Below are positions 6,459 to 7,883 of a stretch of 7,883 nucleotides of DNA, one piece after another (the stretch's first letter is position 1; each line of letters starts with the position of its first letter). A model generated the notes under the pieces. The model saw only the letters and a program-made list of their open reading frames with translations. It ran no database searches and had not been told where the DNA came from. The stretch is from assembly GCA_013812515.1 (NCBI GenBank), contig JACCTI010000297.1, forward strand, positions 1-7,883, given 5' to 3'. The stretch is from Chthoniobacterales bacterium (GTDB lineage: Bacteria > Verrucomicrobiota > Verrucomicrobiia > Chthoniobacterales > UBA10450). Position numbers and translations under genes: made by a program.

Positions 6459-6853
6459 ATGTTTGTTCAGTTTAGTCGCATCGATTGCCGTGGCTGTCGA
6501 CCCCCACGGCGACATCATCCCGACGCTCGACTCGACGAGAGCAGAGGGAGACGACTTCCGCTGGAATCACACGGTGAATGTCACCGCCGATCAGGCTGTC
6601 GAGCCCGGCGATTACTTCACGATCCACGACTTCGGAAATCTGATCCCCGGCTTAAATGTTCAGCCGGCAGGCTGGTCCTTCACCTCTCTTCTCGTGGGCA
6701 CGACTCTCGGAACGGTCCCGCCAACAGCCGACCCGAATGTCTTCAACCCGACCTGGACCTACACCTGCTAACGCGGCCCACGTTGCTCTTGTTTGGGGCA
6801 GTTCTTCGCGAGTCTCCCTTCTCCCACCAGACGGACAGAGATGGGAAGTCTGA
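6459..6853 (+). pseudogene. Decayed remnant of a PEP-CTERM-type secreted protein (N-terminal half)
   Basis: From TTG 6463 a frame of 102 residues begins with a degenerate signal peptide (M-F-S-L-V-A-S-I-A-V-A-V, then P-H-G-D where A-H-A-D would be usual). It continues with I-I-P-T-L-D-S, F-R-W-N-H-T-V-N-V at 32-40, G-D-Y-F-T-I-H-D-F-G at 49-58, Q-P-A-G-W-S-F at 67-73 and P-T-W-T-Y-T at 96-101, then stops at 6769-6771. This reads like the start of the exported proteins with a PEP-CTERM sorting tail that are common in Verrucomicrobia. Two signs of decay are visible. The only ATG (6459) is one base out of frame with the signal peptide. After the stop, a plausible continuation appears in another frame: L-L-L-F-G-A-V at 6783-6803, then H-Q-T-D-R-D-G. 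No C-terminal anchor follows. It could instead be a short expressed protein starting at TTG. The family assignment is from memory of the sequence pattern. Confidence 0.55.
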
Positions 6854-6910
6854 CCCGAGGATGCCTTTGGACATAGTGCTTAACAAGGTGTTGTAGTGGT
6901 CTCTGAGCTG

Positions 6911-7883
6911 ATGCCGACCGTTCTCCTCATCGAAGACGACGCCGAAAGTCGCCGCGCCACCAGTCAGCTATTTGCGCGCGACAATTGGAACGTCTTCGAA
7001 GCGGGCGATGGCGAAGTTGGAATCGACCTCGCTTTGAAACATCGCCCGGATGTTATCCTCTGCGATTTGTTGATGCCAAAGGCGAACGGCTTTCAGGTCT
7101 GCCGCGCTCTTCGGCAGCAACTTCAGCCGACCAAAATCATCGTGGTTTCGGGGCGCGATTACGGTGTCGACCGCGCGAGCGCGCTGGAGGCGGGAGCGGA
7201 TGAATACCTGGTCAAACCGATCACCTGGGAGGTTCTTTCATCCTCGATCGAGCGGATTCTCCCACAAAACCCACGGAAGCCGGGAGAGAAGAACAGGGCG
7301 GTAGAATTGCAAACCCCGTCCACGCGTTTGAAACTTTGGGGCGTCCGCGGCTCCATCCCGGTGCCGGGCCCGTCGACGGTGCGCTATGGGGGCAACACCA
7401 CTTGCGTCGAGATCCGGGCCGACGGCGAGATCATCGTTCTGGATGCCGGTTCCGGCATTCGTGCGTTAGGGATGGCGCTTGAGAAAGAGTTCGGCGAGCG
7501 ACCGGTTAAGCTCACCTTGCTCATCACCCACACGCACTGGGATCACATCCAGGGGTTTCCATTTTTTCTTCCAGCGTATAACCAGAAAAACCAGATCCAC
7601 GTTCTCGGTTATGAGGGAGCGCGCGCTGGTCTCGCGACGATTCTCGCGGGGCAGATGGAGACGCCATTCTTCCCTGTCAGCCTGCGCGATCTTCCGAGCA
7701 ACATCGCCATTGAGGAGTTGAAGGAGATGGAGTTCTCCATCGGAAAAGTGCAGGTTCAGGCCAAGTTCGCCAACCATCCCGGCATCTGCGCAGGTTACCG
7801 GTTGACGACGAGCGGCGGCTCGATTGCGTTCTTCCCCGACAACGAACCGTACGAGCTCCTCAAGTTGCACATCGCGGATCGCG
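6911..7883 (+). CDS. Response regulator receiver fused to metallo-beta-lactamase-fold hydrolase, 3' truncated by the window
   Basis: The open frame from ATG 6911 runs past the right edge; 324 residues are visible. Residues 1-117 form a receiver domain with the acidic pair D9-D10, phospho-acceptor Asp52 (C-D-L-L-M-P), switch Ser80 and the K-P pair at 102-103. A Pro/Lys-rich linker spans about 118-137. A metallo-beta-lactamase fold starts at about 140 with L-W-G-V-R-G-S-I-P and Y-G-G-N-T-T-C (159-165), followed by L-D-A-G-S-G-I-R (177-184), the metal-binding H-T-H-W-D-H (207-212), His289 in N-H-P-G, and Asp310 in F-P-D. These are the expected metal ligands of the RNase Z/PhnP-like (COG1235) group. 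Phosphorylation of the receiver presumably controls hydrolase activity; the substrate, possibly a phosphodiester, is unknown. A GTG at 6896 would add five residues; I chose the ATG because M-P-T-V-L-L-I-E-D-D is a typical receiver start. No sensor kinase is in the window. Confidence 0.9.
   Translation, partial: MPTVLLIEDDAESRRATSQLFARDNWNVFEAGDGEVGIDLALKHRPDVILCDLLMPKANGFQVCRALRQQLQPTKIIVVSGRDYGVDRASALEAGADEYLVKPITWEVLSSSIERILPQNPRKPGEKNRAVELQTPSTRLKLWGVRGSIPVPGPSTVRYGGNTTCVEIRADGEIIVLDAGSGIRALGMALEKEFGERPVKLTLLITHTHWDHIQGFPFFLPAYNQKNQIHVLGYEGARAGLATILAGQMETPFFPVSLRDLPSNIAIEELKEMEFSIGKVQVQAKFANHPGICAGYRLTTSGGSIAFFPDNEPYELLKLHIADR

Overview
The window is about 7.9 kb of GC-rich bacterial DNA. 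All supported genes lie on the + strand. Both ends are cut: the first gene lacks its 5' part and the last gene runs off the right edge. Shine-Dalgarno sequences are weak or absent before most genes. A decayed secreted-protein remnant of the PEP-CTERM type, a SET-domain protein and a response regulator fused to a metallo-beta-lactamase fold together suggest a soil-type Verrucomicrobia relative (Chthoniobacterales-like). That placement is inferred from gene content and was not tested.

Left part (1-1934): the 3' end of a YdeI/OmpD-associated family protein, then a small SET-domain methyltransferase-like gene whose stop overlaps the start (ATGA) of a small secreted protein of unknown function, then a DUF423 four-helix membrane protein.

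Centre (1995-6109): an MscS-type small-conductance channel with a C-terminal cyclic-nucleotide-binding domain, a complete membrane-bound proton-pumping pyrophosphatase (hppA) with the lysine signature of the K+-independent class, and a small acidic soluble protein of unknown function 37 bases after hppA. The channel and pump genes make this a membrane ion/energy neighbourhood, although nothing shows that they form one operon. A 106-base gap with a hairpin and a possible promoter separates them.

Right part (6110-7883): about 350 bases with no convincing gene, then a frameshifted and truncated remnant resembling the N-terminal half of a PEP-CTERM-type secreted protein, then an intact but edge-truncated gene joining a receiver domain to a metallo-beta-lactamase-fold hydrolase domain.

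No tRNA, rRNA, CRISPR array, insertion sequence or integrase was seen. The items most worth a second look are the receiver-hydrolase fusion, the cyclic-nucleotide-linked channel, the SET protein with Trp where a Tyr is usual and its coupled secreted partner, the decayed exported protein, and two look-alike intergenic hairpins.
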